Positions 41,770 through 51,547 are shown, numbered from the stretch's first letter. The stretch is DNA of 64,000 nt from Geodermatophilus marinus (GCF_003428645.1 NZ_QVQH01000011.1:1-64000), one strand, 5' to 3'. Notes: generated by a model from the letters alone, not told the origin. Made by a program: numbers and translations.

Positions 41770-42723
41770 TCAGCGGATCCGGACGACGACCTTCCCGCGG
41801 GCCCGGCCCGCACCGACGTGGGTCAGCGCCTCGCGGACGTCGTCCAGCCCGAAGGTGCGGTCCACGTGGATGCCGACCTCCCCGGCCAGGACGAGCCGGG
41901 CCAGCGGCTCGAAGTGCGCCGGCCCCTCCCGCACGGCGAGCACCCCCAGGTGGCGGCCGGTGAGCCGGCCGGCCACCCAGCCGATCGTCAGGACGCGCAG
42001 CAGCGCGGGCACCGATCCGCCGACGCAGCGGTACCGGCCACCGGGCGCGAGGGCGCGCCGGTAGGCGAGCACCGAGCGGTGGGCGACCAGGTCGAGGACC
42101 AGGTCGTAGGGCCCGCAGCGGGTGAAGTCCTGACGCCGGTGGTCCAGGACCTCGTCGGCGCCCAGGGCCCGCACGTGGTCGAGCTTGCCGGCGTTGTCCA
42201 CGCCGGTGACGTGCGCGCCGGCCCGCTTCGCGAGCTGGACGGCGAAGGAGCCCGAGCCCCCACCGGCGCCGTTGACCAGCACCCGGCGCCCGGGCCCGGC
42301 ACCGGCGGTCCCCTGCAGGGCGATCGCCCCGGCCTGGGGGATGGTCGAGGCCTGCACGAAGCTCAGTCCCCCGGGCTTGTGCGCGAGCGCGGACTCGGCG
42401 GCGACGGCGTACTCGGCGAACCCGCCCGTGAGCGCCAGGTTGTCGCCGTAGACCTCGTCGCCCGGCCGGAACCGGGTGACGCCCGCGCCGACGGCGGTGA
42501 CCCGCCCCGCGATGTCCGATCCCGGGGTCCGGCGGGCCGGGGAGCGCAGCCCGCCGATGCGGGCGTAGAGCGGGGAACCCCGCAGGGTCTCCCAGTCGCT
42601 CAGGTTGACCGACGTGGCGGCGACCTCGACCAGCACCTGGCCGGCCGCGGGGGAGGGGACGGGGACCTCCTCGACCCGCAGCACGGAGGGGGGCCCGTAC
42701 CGGTCGCGGACGGCCGCTCTCAC
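41770..42723 (-). CDS. Zinc-independent MDR oxidoreductase (quinone oxidoreductase-like)
   Basis: 317-residue medium-chain reductase: GroES-like start (MRAAVRDRYGPPSVLRVEEVPVP), GSDIAGRVTAVGAGVTRFRPGDEVYG, then a Rossmann core VLVNGAGGGSGSFAVQLAKRAGAHVTG that binds NADPH, ending RGKVVVRIR. Structural-zinc Cys are absent. The GTG at 42723 is 19 bp after the MFS stop, so the two share a transcript. Unlike the decayed relative at 15539-16236 it is full length. Confidence 0.82.
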   Translation of the reverse strand: MRAAVRDRYGPPSVLRVEEVPVPSPAAGQVLVEVAATSVNLSDWETLRGSPLYARIGGLRSPARRTPGSDIAGRVTAVGAGVTRFRPGDEVYGDNLALTGGFAEYAVAAESALAHKPGGLSFVQASTIPQAGAIALQGTAGAGPGRRVLVNGAGGGSGSFAVQLAKRAGAHVTGVDNAGKLDHVRALGADEVLDHRRQDFTRCGPYDLVLDLVAHRSVLAYRRALAPGGRYRCVGGSVPALLRVLTIGWVAGRLTGRHLGVLAVREGPAHFEPLARLVLAGEVGIHVDRTFGLDDVREALTHVGAGRARGKVVVRIR

Positions 42724-42742
42724 GCCGCAGCACCGCCCACCG

Positions 42743-44155
42743 TCACGTCGGGAGCCGGCTGCGGCCGGGGCGACCGCTCGCCGCCGCGGCGCGGAGCCGT
42801 CGCGCCGCGGCGACGAGCGTGACGACCCCGGCCACGAGCAGCACCGCGGCGAGGACGCCCAGGACGAGCTCGATGCCGTCGGTCGTGGCCCGGCCGCCGC
42901 CGACCGCCTCCACGACCGCCGTGGCGGCCACCACGCCGACGCCGCCGACGCTGATCAGGACCGTGAGGAGCACGCTGGTGACCTCCGCGGAGCGCGCGGG
43001 CGGGAGGACGTTCTGCACGGCGACCTGGCCGAGGGAGTACCCCATGCCGGTCGTGAGGCCGCAGAGCGTGAGCGCGACGACGTAGACCGGCAGCGGGCCG
43101 GCCACGGCCAGCAGCGCCAGCGCCGGCGCGGCCAGCAGCACCGCCACCCCCATGACGATGCCGGCCGGGAAGTGCACGGACAGCGGCCCGGACAGCGGTC
43201 CGCACAGCGCCAGCCCGAGCGAGGAGGCGAAGAAGACCAGCCCCGCGGCGGCCGCGGAGTACCCCCGGACGTCCTGCAGCTCGAGGGTCGCGAGGACGAT
43301 GTACACGCAGGTCCCGATGTTGGCGATGGTGCCCGCGACCGCGAGCACCAGGAACACCCGGTCGCGCACGAGCGACGGCCGGACCAGCGGTGCCGCGGTC
43401 CGCGTCTCCACCACCGCGAACGCCGCGAGCAGCGCGAGGCCGGCGACCAGCGGGACGACGGTGACCGGGCTCGTCCAGCCCTCGACGCCGACGTCGTCGA
43501 TCGCGACGCTGACCAGCGCCAGCCCCGCGACCACCGAGACCACACCCCACCAGTCCAGCTGCCGGAGCGTGCGGGGCCCGGACTCGTCCCGGGACCCCGG
43601 CAGCCGCAGGACCCCCCAGAAGGCCAGCGCGGCGATGGGGACGTTGAGCAGGAACACCCACCGCCAGCTGACCTCCGAGGCCAGCACCCCGCCGACGACC
43701 GGGCCCAGCGCCGTCCCGACACCCGCCAGGCCGAGCAGGGCGCCGGTGATCCGCGGCCGCACGTCCTCGGTCGTCGCGTTCGTCACGAGCGCCAGCGCCG
43801 TCGGCATGATCATCGCGGCGCCCAGGCCCTGCACGACGCGGGCGCCGATCAGCACCGGGACCGCCGAGGCCAGCCCGCACACCAGCGACGTCGCCCCGAA
43901 CACCGTGGTGCCGAGGAGCAGCACGCGGCGCCGGCCCAGCACGTCGCCGGAACGCGCGGCCGGGATCAGCAGCGACCCCAGCGCGATCATGTAGCCGCTC
44001 AGCAGCCACTGCAGGTCCGTCGTGGTCGACCCGAGGTCGGTCGCGATGGTCGGGAGCGCGAGCGCGAGGGAGAAGAAGTCGAGCTGGATGCAGAACAGCG
44101 CCCCGGCCACCGGCAGGAAGGGCAGCGTGAGGCGCAGGCTCCCGGGTGTCGTCAT
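42743..44155 (-). CDS. MFS transporter, DHA2 (14-helix) drug/metabolite exporter family
   Basis: 470-residue exporter with about 14 helices: FCIQLDFFSLALALPTIA in helix 1, DVLGRRRVLLLGTTVFG in the first cytoplasmic loop (motif A) and VVQGLGAAMIMPTALALV for helix 4. Proton-driven export of lipophilic compounds is typical. It lies 80 bp downstream of zwf in the same direction and could export a product of the P450 operon. Confidence 0.85.
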   Translation of the reverse strand: MTTPGSLRLTLPFLPVAGALFCIQLDFFSLALALPTIATDLGSTTTDLQWLLSGYMIALGSLLIPAARSGDVLGRRRVLLLGTTVFGATSLVCGLASAVPVLIGARVVQGLGAAMIMPTALALVTNATTEDVRPRITGALLGLAGVGTALGPVVGGVLASEVSWRWVFLLNVPIAALAFWGVLRLPGSRDESGPRTLRQLDWWGVVSVVAGLALVSVAIDDVGVEGWTSPVTVVPLVAGLALLAAFAVVETRTAAPLVRPSLVRDRVFLVLAVAGTIANIGTCVYIVLATLELQDVRGYSAAAAGLVFFASSLGLALCGPLSGPLSVHFPAGIVMGVAVLLAAPALALLAVAGPLPVYVVALTLCGLTTGMGYSLGQVAVQNVLPPARSAEVTSVLLTVLISVGGVGVVAATAVVEAVGGGRATTDGIELVLGVLAAVLLVAGVVTLVAAARRLRAAAASGRPGRSRLPT

Positions 44156-44235
44156 GACCGACCGCCCCCTCGCCGCGCCCGACCAGTGTGGCAGCGCCCG
44201 GGCCGGGGGAGAACGGGTCCGGGCACGCCCGCGGG

Positions 44236-45723
44236 TCAGGACGGCGTGCGCCAGCGCCGGCCGTCGCGGGCGATGAGGGCCGCGGCCTCCGGGGGGCCCC
44301 ACGTGGCCGCCTGGTAGAGCGGGATCGACCCGGGGTCCTCGGACCAGTGCTCCAGCACCGGGTCGACGATGCGCCAGGAACGGCCCACCTCGTCGGCGCG
44401 GATGAACAGCGTCGGGTCCCCGATCAGGGCGTCGAGGATCACCCGCTCGTAGGCGTCGGGGGCCTGCTCCTCGAAGCTCTCGTAGGAGAAGTCCATGGAG
44501 GCCTTCTGCACCCGGAACGCGTGGCCGGGCACCTTCGCGCCGAACCGGAGGCTGAGCCCCTCGTCCGGCTGCACCCGGACGACCAGCGCGTCGGGCTCGA
44601 GGTCGCCCGCGGGGCCGGGGAAGAGCGGCAGCTGGGGCGGCCGGTGGAACTCCATCGCGACCTCGGTGACCCGGCAGGGGAGGCGCTTGCCCGTGCGCAC
44701 GTACACGGGCACGCCGGTCCACCGCCAGTTGTCGATGTCGAGGCGCAGCGCCACGAAGGTCTCGGTGGAGCTCAGCGGGTCGACGCCCGGCTCGTCCCGG
44801 TAGCCGGTCATGAGGTCCTCGCGCGTGCCGCCGCGGGTGTACTGGCCGCGGACGGCGTTGGCGGTGACGTCCGCCGCCTCGTCCAGCGGCCGGATGGCGC
44901 GCAGCAGCTTCACCTTCTCGTCCCGGATCGCCTCCGGGTGGAAGGACGTCGGCGGCTCCATGAGGAACAGGGAGAGCACCTGCAGCACGTGGTTCTGCAC
45001 GATGTCGCGCATCGCGCCGGTCGTCTCGTAGAAGCCGCCGCGGTCGCCGACCCCGAGCGTCTCGGCGACGGTGATCTGCACGTTGTCCACCCAGGTGCGG
45101 TTCCAGATCGGCTCGAAGATGGAGTTGGCGAAGCGCAGGGCCAGCAGGTTCTGCACCGTCTCCTTGGCCAGGTAGTGGTCGATCCGGAAGATCTGCTCCT
45201 CGGCGAACGCCGAGGACAGGTCGGCGTACAGGTCGCGCGCGCTGGCCTCGTCCCAGCCGAACGGTTTCTCGATCACCGCCCGGACGAACCCGCCGAGCGG
45301 GGACCGGCCGAGACCGGCCTCGGCCAGGTGGACCGCGATGGGGCCGAAGAGCCGGGGCGGGGTGGCGAAGTAGTACACCCGGTTCCCGGCGGTCCCGGCG
45401 TCGCGGTCGCACTCGTCGAGGACCTCGGCCAGGCGCCGGTGGGTGGCAGGGTCGTCGTACCCGCCGGCGACGTACCGGGCGGAGGCCGTGAGCGCGGTCC
45501 AGCCGGGGCCGGCCGTGCCGGGCACCCGCTCGCGGCAGTAGTCCCGGAACTCGCCGTCGGACATCGGGGTGCGGGCCACGCCGATCAGGGTCACCTGGGG
45601 CGGCAGCGCCCCGTAGGTGGCCAGGCGCTCCAGGGCCGGCAGCAGCTTGCGCGCGGTGAGGTCACCGGAGGCGCCGAAGATGACCAGCGCGCACGGCGGT
45701 GAACGGCGGTCCGGGTCGGTCAT
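44236..45723 (-). CDS. zwf: Glucose-6-phosphate 1-dehydrogenase
   Basis: 495-residue first enzyme of the oxidative pentose phosphate path, making NADPH. The nucleotide motif VIFGASGDLTARKLLPAL, VIEKPFG and the catalytic RIDHYLAKE (with its His) are present, as is the C-terminal YERVILDALIGDPTLFIRADE. Length is normal. The ATG at 45723 is taken. A broken second copy of the gene start lies at 47199-47333, next to the P450. The setting suggests service to that NADPH-consuming enzyme rather than, or besides, central metabolism. Confidence 0.95.
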   Translation of the reverse strand: MTDPDRRSPPCALVIFGASGDLTARKLLPALERLATYGALPPQVTLIGVARTPMSDGEFRDYCRERVPGTAGPGWTALTASARYVAGGYDDPATHRRLAEVLDECDRDAGTAGNRVYYFATPPRLFGPIAVHLAEAGLGRSPLGGFVRAVIEKPFGWDEASARDLYADLSSAFAEEQIFRIDHYLAKETVQNLLALRFANSIFEPIWNRTWVDNVQITVAETLGVGDRGGFYETTGAMRDIVQNHVLQVLSLFLMEPPTSFHPEAIRDEKVKLLRAIRPLDEAADVTANAVRGQYTRGGTREDLMTGYRDEPGVDPLSSTETFVALRLDIDNWRWTGVPVYVRTGKRLPCRVTEVAMEFHRPPQLPLFPGPAGDLEPDALVVRVQPDEGLSLRFGAKVPGHAFRVQKASMDFSYESFEEQAPDAYERVILDALIGDPTLFIRADEVGRSWRIVDPVLEHWSEDPGSIPLYQAATWGPPEAAALIARDGRRWRTPS

Positions 45724-45894
45724 CGGCGTGCCCTGCCAGCTCTCCGCGTCCGTGCAGCCGCGGGTAGCCGGGCCTCCGGCGCCGGTCGGCCTGGGCCCCG
45801 CCGCAGCTGGGGACATCCTGGCGCAGAACCCGCCCCTCCGGCGGTGGTCGGCACCCGGCACGGCGCCGGACGGGGACCCGCCGTCCCCGCCGCC

Positions 45895-46992
45895 CTACTC
45901 CCACGGCCAGTCCTCCTGCGGCCGCAGCAGCGCCTGCACGAAGGCCCCGGCGACCGCCAGGTCCCGGACGAGCGGGCCGAGGCCGTCGTCCGTGCTCAGG
46001 TCCACGTGCTCGAAGGAGCCCAGCGTCGCCACCCGCGCCCCGGGGAAGGCCCGCTGCAGCCGCAGCAGCTCCGCGACCGGCACGGCGGGGTCGTCGAGGG
46101 CGTGCGCGGCCAGCACGTCGGCCTCGACCTCCCCCGCCACGTCGACGGGGGAGAAGGTCTCGACGAGGGCGTCCCCGGGCGGCGGCAGGCGCCCGGCCAG
46201 CTCGGCCACCAGCGCCGGGTCGTCGGTGGTCACCATGCGGTAGACCAGCCGCGCGGCAGCGGGCAGCCCGCCGGGGTCCTGCTGCTCGAGCGCGCGGCGC
46301 AGCGGTGCCCGCTCCTCCTCGGGGACCAGCCTCGCCGCGGCGTCCCGGACCACCCTGCGGACGACGGACCCGTCGGCGGCCTCCCACGGGTGGACCTCGC
46401 CGTCCACCACGGACACCCCGGTCACCGCCGCCTGGATCACGCCCACCAGGTCGCCGTACGCGCCGAAGGTGGCGACCAGGTCGATGCAGCCGGCCACGCG
46501 GTCGTCCGCGGCGGCGACCAGGGCGAGCGACCCGCCGTAGGAGAACCCGAGCAGCACCAGCCCGCCGCCACCGCGGCAGAGGTGCGCGGCCACCCGGACC
46601 ACCCGGTCGACGTCGTCGACGTCCAGCTCCGCCGCGTAGAGGCGCAGCTCCGGGACCACCACCTCCCGTCCCGCGGCGGCCAGGGACGACGCCAGGGACA
46701 CGACGCGCTCGTCGTCCCGGCCGGCGGGGGCCGCCCCGGGGACCAGGAGGACCGGCGGGGCGCCGCCGGGAGGGGCGTAGCGGTCGACGACGACGCCCGC
46801 CACGGCGCGCTCGCTGCGCTCGACCGCCGGCGCCCACGGCCGGGGCAGCGGACCGCCGAACGCGCCGTCGAGCACGAACGCGGACTTCGCGGTGGCGGTC
46901 ACGGCCGGGTGCAGCGCGAACACCGCGACGGCGAGCACGGCGGTGACGACCGCCACCGCCACCGCGGCCCGGGGGGCCGGACGGCGTGGCAT
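45895..46992 (-). CDS. Membrane-anchored alpha/beta hydrolase
   Basis: 365-residue protein with an N-terminal hydrophobic segment (about 8-30, AVAVAVVTAVLAVAVFALHP) that anchors or exports it. The core has VLLVPGAAPAGRDDERV and the nucleophile elbow LLGFSYGGSLALVAAA; late His candidates are in LAAHALDDPAVP and FEHVDLS. The substrate is unknown. It lies between the zwf fragment and the intact zwf, all read in the same direction. Confidence 0.75.
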   Translation of the reverse strand: MPRRPAPRAAVAVAVVTAVLAVAVFALHPAVTATAKSAFVLDGAFGGPLPRPWAPAVERSERAVAGVVVDRYAPPGGAPPVLLVPGAAPAGRDDERVVSLASSLAAAGREVVVPELRLYAAELDVDDVDRVVRVAAHLCRGGGGLVLLGFSYGGSLALVAAADDRVAGCIDLVATFGAYGDLVGVIQAAVTGVSVVDGEVHPWEAADGSVVRRVVRDAAARLVPEEERAPLRRALEQQDPGGLPAAARLVYRMVTTDDPALVAELAGRLPPPGDALVETFSPVDVAGEVEADVLAAHALDDPAVPVAELLRLQRAFPGARVATLGSFEHVDLSTDDGLGPLVRDLAVAGAFVQALLRPQEDWPWE

Positions 46993-47198
46993 ACCGCGAT
47001 GATGCCCGCCTCCCGGTCGCCCGGCCCCGCACCCGGAGCGGCGCCGACCGCCGGACGCGCGCATGCTGCCTCCACGGCCCCGCGTCGGCGCGCAGGCGCG
47101 CGCGGCCGAGGCCCGGCAGTCCACCAGCGGGCTGCCGGGCCGCCTGCAGCCCGGCCGGACCGCCGGTGCCGCGCCGCCGGGGGCCCCTCGGTCGACCG

Positions 47199-47333
47199 GT
47201 CGGTGGTGGCCGAGCCGAGGACCGCCAGCCGCGGGGGCAGCTCACCGGCGTCGGCGAGCGCGGCGACCGCCGGCATGAGCAGCCGGCGGGTGAGGTCGCC
47301 GGAGGCGCCGAGGACCACCACCCGCTCGATCAC
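47199..47333 (-). pseudogene. zwf: 5' remnant of a second zwf (glucose-6-phosphate dehydrogenase)
   Basis: ATG at 47333, 18 bp after the P450 stop, gives MIERVVVLGASGDLTRRLLMP and then AVAALADAGELPPRLAVLGSATTD, a clear G6PD N-terminus with the dinucleotide-binding GASGDL. After about 45 residues the similarity ends and the frame runs into unrelated sequence up to the start of the hydrolase at 46992. About 450 residues are missing, so this is a truncation rather than a point mutation. Confidence 0.85.
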
Positions 47334-47351
47334 GCCGCCACCTCCCCGCCG

Positions 47352-50300
47352 TCAGCCGCCCCAGATGTCCTCGACGAACCGGCCGGCCGTGCGCAGCCCG
47401 GCCAGCCAGGCCTCGGCGTCCGCGTCGGTCGTCGAGGTGCGCTCGCGGAAGATGTGCAGCAGAGACCTGCGCACCCCGGGGGCGATCGTGGCGGCGTTGC
47501 CGCACACGAGGACGACAGCGCCCTGCTGCAGCAGGCCCCACACCTCGTCGGCGCAGTCGAGCATGGCCTCCTGCACGTAGCGCCCGGGCCGGCCCGGCTC
47601 CTTCGAGTACGCGCGCTCCACCCGGACGACGTCCCGCTGCTCGTAGTCGCGCAGCTCGTCGGCGTAGAGCTCGTCGGTCAGCGAGGTGCGGCAGCCGAAG
47701 AACAGCAGCGACCTCGCTGTCGGCAGGCCCTGGTCCCGCTGGGCTGCGCGCTCCTGGAGGAAGCCGCGGAAGGGAGCCAGCCCGGTGCCGGCGCCGACCA
47801 TGATCATCGGCACGGAGGTGTCCTGCGGCGGCCGGAACGGGATCGTGGGCTCGCGCACGAAGACGAACACGGTGCCGGCCTCCGGCAGCTGCGCGAGGTG
47901 TCCGGAGGTGACTCCGGTGAACGTCCCGGTGCCCGAGCGCGCCGGCCCGCGCACCACGCCGGCGGTGATGCTGCAGACCCCGCCGTCGGCCATGGGGGAG
48001 GAGGAGATCGAGTAGTAGCGCGGGCGCAGCGGCGGCAGCACGTCGAGGTACTCCTCGAACGGCAGCCGGCAGGCGGGGAACTGCTCGAGCAGATCGAGCA
48101 CCGACCGGTTGGTCGCGAACACCTGTTCGCGGTAGCGGGCCTGGGACTCCTCATCGGCGCCGGCGAGGGAATCCAGCGCGGCCTTCTGCTCGGGGTCGTC
48201 GGTGTAGCGGGCGAGGACCTCGATGTCGTCGCGGCGGGCGACGTCCTGCAGTTCGACGCAGCTGGCCAGCACACCGAGCAGGGGCGTGGGCTCGTCGATC
48301 GGCAGGTGGGTGTGCGTGCCGCTGTTCGGGATGATGGTGAGGTACTGCCCCGCGTCGAGCCCGAACCGGGCGATCACCCGGCGGATGAGGTCGATGCTGT
48401 TGCGCGGGAGCACGCCGAGGTGGTCACCCGCCCGGTAGGGCATGTCCTCGGGCAGGGCGATCTCGATGTGCCGGGTGGACCGGTCGGGCATGCCCCCGGG
48501 CCCTGCGGCGAGCAGCTCGCGGTTGGTCCGGATCCGGGCGGGCCGGGCCCGGTAGGACGTGATCACCGGGTTGCTGGCCTGCCGGTTGGTCAGCGTGATC
48601 GACAGCCGCGGGCCGGCGGGCGCGGGGGCGGCCACGTCGGCCGGCAGACCCAGCGCAGCGGCCACCTGCGTCCACAGCTCGCCGTGCCAGGAGCGGTAGG
48701 CCGCGTCGAAGTCGCCGGCCACGTTGCCCTCGCCGCGCGGCTGCAGCCGCCGGCCGCCGTGCGCCGCCAGCTGCTCGTCGAGCATGGTCGGCACTGCCTG
48801 GTAGGTGCTCGTCCACTCGGTGTTGCCGCAGCCGAACACCGTGTAGGACACCCTGCGGGCGGCATCCGGGGGCGCGTCGGTGATCCACCGGCAGAAGTCC
48901 GTGGCATTGTCCGGCGGCGTCCCGTTGTAGGAGGAGCAGACGATCATCGTCGCGCCATCCCGGGGCAGGTCGTCGACGTGCTCGTCCAGCGCGCCGAGCG
49001 TGACGTCGAAGCCGCGTTCGGTGCCCTCCTGGGCGAGCCGGGCCGCGAGCGCCTCCGCGGTCCCCAGGTTCGACCCGAACAGCACGCTCAGCCGGCTCCC
49101 GTGCGGGACCACCGACGGCACCGGCTCGGTGCGGGGTGCGGGGACGGCCGCCTCGGCCTCCGGCGCGGCGACCGGGGGCTGGATGATCACGTCCGGCCGC
49201 GGCCGGACCTGGATGACGAAGTCGTCGGGTTTGATCGTGAGCGCGCTCCTGATGCGCAGCTGGTAGTCCAGGTGATCCACGAGTTCGAACCGCTGCACCA
49301 GCATGCCGAGGACGAGGGTGGCCTCCTGCAGCGCGAACTGGCGGCCGATGCAGGCCCGTTGCCCGCTGCCGAACGGCTTGTACGCGTTCGGCGGGATGGC
49401 GGCGAGCCGCTCCGCGGCCACGTGGTCGGGGTTGAACTCGTCGGCGTCGTCCCCCCAGATGGACTGCGTCCGGTGCAGGGCGGGGGTCAGGACGGTGATC
49501 ACGGTGCCGGCCGGGATGCCGTAGCGGCCGCCGAGGACGGTGTCCTCGTAGGGGTAGCGGGTGAAGGCGGGCGCGGTCGGCCACAGCCGGAGGGTCTCGT
49601 CGAGGACCTGCCGCACGTACCGCAACCGGATGACCTGCTCGAACGTCGGCCATGCCGCGGTACCGAGCACCTGCCCCACCTCGGCCCGCGCCCGCGCGAG
49701 GACGTCGGGGTGCTTCACCAGGTAGTAGATCGCGAACGACAGGAGGCCCGACGTCGTCTCGTGACCGGCGATGAGGAAGGTGATGCACTGCGCCCGGATG
49801 TTCTCGTCCGGCAGACGCTCGCCGGTCTGCTTGTCGACGCCGGTGAGCATCCGGCCGAGCAGGTCGGTGGCGTCGCCGGCGTCCCCCTGGGCCCGCCGGT
49901 CGGCGATGAGCCCGTCGACCAGGTCGTTCATGAACGCCTGGTCCTCGTCCAGCTGCCGCTGTGCGCGGATCCGGAGCCGCGCCTGGACCTTGAGCTGGCG
50001 GCCCCGGGCCTGCCCCTCCGCGAGGGTCCGCATCATCGCCTCGACGAACGGGTGCGGCGTGTCGCGGTAGAAGGAGTTGAACCGGTAGCCGAACCCGCAG
50101 AGGGCGATCGTGTCGAGCGTGAGCCGGGTCATGTCGGCCGGCACGTCGACCTCGTCGCCGGGGTTGAGCCGGGCCCACTTCTCGATGAGCTGATCGGCGA
50201 TGTCGAGCATCCTCGGCGTGTAGTCCCGCATCGCCTGCATGCTGAACGGCGCCATCAGGATGTTGTGCGCCCGGCGCCACATGGGGTCCTGGGTGTCGGA

Positions 50301-50582
50301 GGTGAAGAGGCCGGACGTCCCCATCTCACCGCGGAGGGCCGCCTGGCCGCCGCTGACCTTCTTGTCGAACCGCGCGTCGTCGCAGAGCTCGTCCACCAGC
50401 TCGGGACCGGAGACGATGAGCCGCGTCCCCCCGGGGATGACCAGCTTGTAGATGGGCCCGTACTCGTCGGCCAGCCGCATCAGGCTCTCGATGGGCGCGT
50501 CGGCGTCCACGTCACGGATGTTGCCGAGCAGCGGCAGGCCGTGCGGGCCGGGGATCTCGTCGACGGGGATGGTCGCGGTCAT
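47352..50582 (-). CDS. CYP102-type self-sufficient cytochrome P450/NADPH-P450 reductase fusion
   Basis: 1076-residue natural fusion like P450 BM3, for NADPH-driven hydroxylation of fatty acids or similar. Haem domain: IPGPHGLPLLGNI at the start, AGHETTSG (oxygen-activation Thr), DETLRLWP (ExxR) and FGSGQRACIGRQ with the haem-ligand C411. FMN domain: LFGSNLGTAEALAARLA from about 495. FAD/NADPH domains: PRYYSISSSPM, MIMVGAGTGLAPFRGFLQER and the C-terminal LRTAGRFVEDIWGG. Every expected part is intact. The ATG overlaps the stop of the upstream membrane-protein gene (ATGA), so they are coupled. Confidence 0.95.
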   Translation of the reverse strand: MTATIPVDEIPGPHGLPLLGNIRDVDADAPIESLMRLADEYGPIYKLVIPGGTRLIVSGPELVDELCDDARFDKKVSGGQAALRGEMGTSGLFTSDTQDPMWRRAHNILMAPFSMQAMRDYTPRMLDIADQLIEKWARLNPGDEVDVPADMTRLTLDTIALCGFGYRFNSFYRDTPHPFVEAMMRTLAEGQARGRQLKVQARLRIRAQRQLDEDQAFMNDLVDGLIADRRAQGDAGDATDLLGRMLTGVDKQTGERLPDENIRAQCITFLIAGHETTSGLLSFAIYYLVKHPDVLARARAEVGQVLGTAAWPTFEQVIRLRYVRQVLDETLRLWPTAPAFTRYPYEDTVLGGRYGIPAGTVITVLTPALHRTQSIWGDDADEFNPDHVAAERLAAIPPNAYKPFGSGQRACIGRQFALQEATLVLGMLVQRFELVDHLDYQLRIRSALTIKPDDFVIQVRPRPDVIIQPPVAAPEAEAAVPAPRTEPVPSVVPHGSRLSVLFGSNLGTAEALAARLAQEGTERGFDVTLGALDEHVDDLPRDGATMIVCSSYNGTPPDNATDFCRWITDAPPDAARRVSYTVFGCGNTEWTSTYQAVPTMLDEQLAAHGGRRLQPRGEGNVAGDFDAAYRSWHGELWTQVAAALGLPADVAAPAPAGPRLSITLTNRQASNPVITSYRARPARIRTNRELLAAGPGGMPDRSTRHIEIALPEDMPYRAGDHLGVLPRNSIDLIRRVIARFGLDAGQYLTIIPNSGTHTHLPIDEPTPLLGVLASCVELQDVARRDDIEVLARYTDDPEQKAALDSLAGADEESQARYREQVFATNRSVLDLLEQFPACRLPFEEYLDVLPPLRPRYYSISSSPMADGGVCSITAGVVRGPARSGTGTFTGVTSGHLAQLPEAGTVFVFVREPTIPFRPPQDTSVPMIMVGAGTGLAPFRGFLQERAAQRDQGLPTARSLLFFGCRTSLTDELYADELRDYEQRDVVRVERAYSKEPGRPGRYVQEAMLDCADEVWGLLQQGAVVLVCGNAATIAPGVRRSLLHIFRERTSTTDADAEAWLAGLRTAGRFVEDIWGG

Positions 50583-51304
50583 GGCGTCGCTCCAGTCGGC
50601 CGGCGCACCAGCTGCCGGGTGCTGACCACCAGCACCCAGACGGGGAACACCAGCAGGACGGCGGGGTGGAAGGTGGTGCTCACGAGCAGGAACCCGGCGG
50701 CCAGGAAGCTGAGGAGGGCCAGCCACCGGGGCACCGCGCCGGCGGCGCGGGCGAGGGCGGTCGTGGTGATCATGTACATCCCGGCGGCGCGCACCCCGTA
50801 GACGAACACCAGCGTGTAGCCGGCGGCCGCCATGCCGCGGGCCACCTCCGGGTCCAGCGCGGCCGCGTCGGAGAACTGGACCACCAGGGCGGGGGAGCCC
50901 GCGGCGGCGGCGCCGGCGAAGAGCATGGCGACGAAGAGCACGCACGCGGCCAGGTGCAGCCAGTGGGTGACGTCGGTCCACCAGTCCGGCCGCCGGGCCT
51001 GCAGGAGCATCCGCGTGGCGGTCATGTGCCACAGCGCCGCGATCCCCGCGAACGGGACGAGGTAGAGCCCGACCGCCACCATCTCGTCGCCGCCGCCGGC
51101 GTAGAAGTCCGCGTACTCCCGGTCGGAGGCGGTCAGCCCCGGGACCCGGCTCACCAGCACCACCGACGCCACGAGCAGCAGGGCGAACACGACGCCCGAC
51201 CAGCCGGCCTTGGCGGCGTAGGAGCGCTGCGGCGCGCCGGTGCGCGCGCCGCCGTCGCCGTCCGCTGTCGGTGCTGCACCCCGTGGTCGGGCGTGGACCC
51301 GCAT
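50579..51304 (-). CDS. Membrane protein of unknown function coupled to the P450
   Basis: 241-residue protein with about six hydrophobic helices (GVVFALLLVASVVLVSRVPG, VAVGLYLVPFAGIAALWHMT, LHLAACVLFVAMLFAGAAAA and three more) and a charged 30-residue start. The pattern is like DUF4386-type proteins, but I cannot be sure. ATG at 51304 is chosen. Its stop overlaps the P450 start, so it is the first gene of the P450 operon; substrate delivery or uptake is speculation. Confidence 0.65.
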   Translation of the reverse strand: MRVHARPRGAAPTADGDGGARTGAPQRSYAAKAGWSGVVFALLLVASVVLVSRVPGLTASDREYADFYAGGGDEMVAVGLYLVPFAGIAALWHMTATRMLLQARRPDWWTDVTHWLHLAACVLFVAMLFAGAAAAGSPALVVQFSDAAALDPEVARGMAAAGYTLVFVYGVRAAGMYMITTTALARAAGAVPRWLALLSFLAAGFLLVSTTFHPAVLLVFPVWVLVVSTRQLVRRPTGATP

Positions 51305-51514
51305 CGTCGCCTCCCGGCGGCCGCGGCTGCTGCCGGTCGACGGTGCGCCGCCGGCAGGGGAGGGCCGCGGACCGCCCGTGCCTACACCCGGCGGCGCGCC
51401 CCCGGGCGGGTCCTTGTGCCCTGTCCGGGGCATGCGGCCCGGGATCGTCCCGCCTGTCGTCACACGGGGGTGCGAGGGGTTTCGGCGCGGGGAGCCGGGG
51501 CAGGTCCGTCCCGT

Positions 51515-51538
51515 GACGGAGACGGAGACGGAGACGGA
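51515..51538. repeat. GACGGA hexanucleotide tandem repeat (four units)
   Basis: Four perfect GACGGA units end nine bases before the GTG of the Rieske gene, so the purine-rich repeat doubles as its ribosome-binding region. Repeat-number change would alter spacing and ribosome binding without touching the protein. Confidence 0.7.
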
Positions 51539-51547
51539 GCGGGCCCG

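Noticed and set aside
51515-51538. CRISPR-like or coding repeat
   Set aside because: Units are only six bases without spacers, in a non-coding region; no CRISPR array or cas gene is present in the window.
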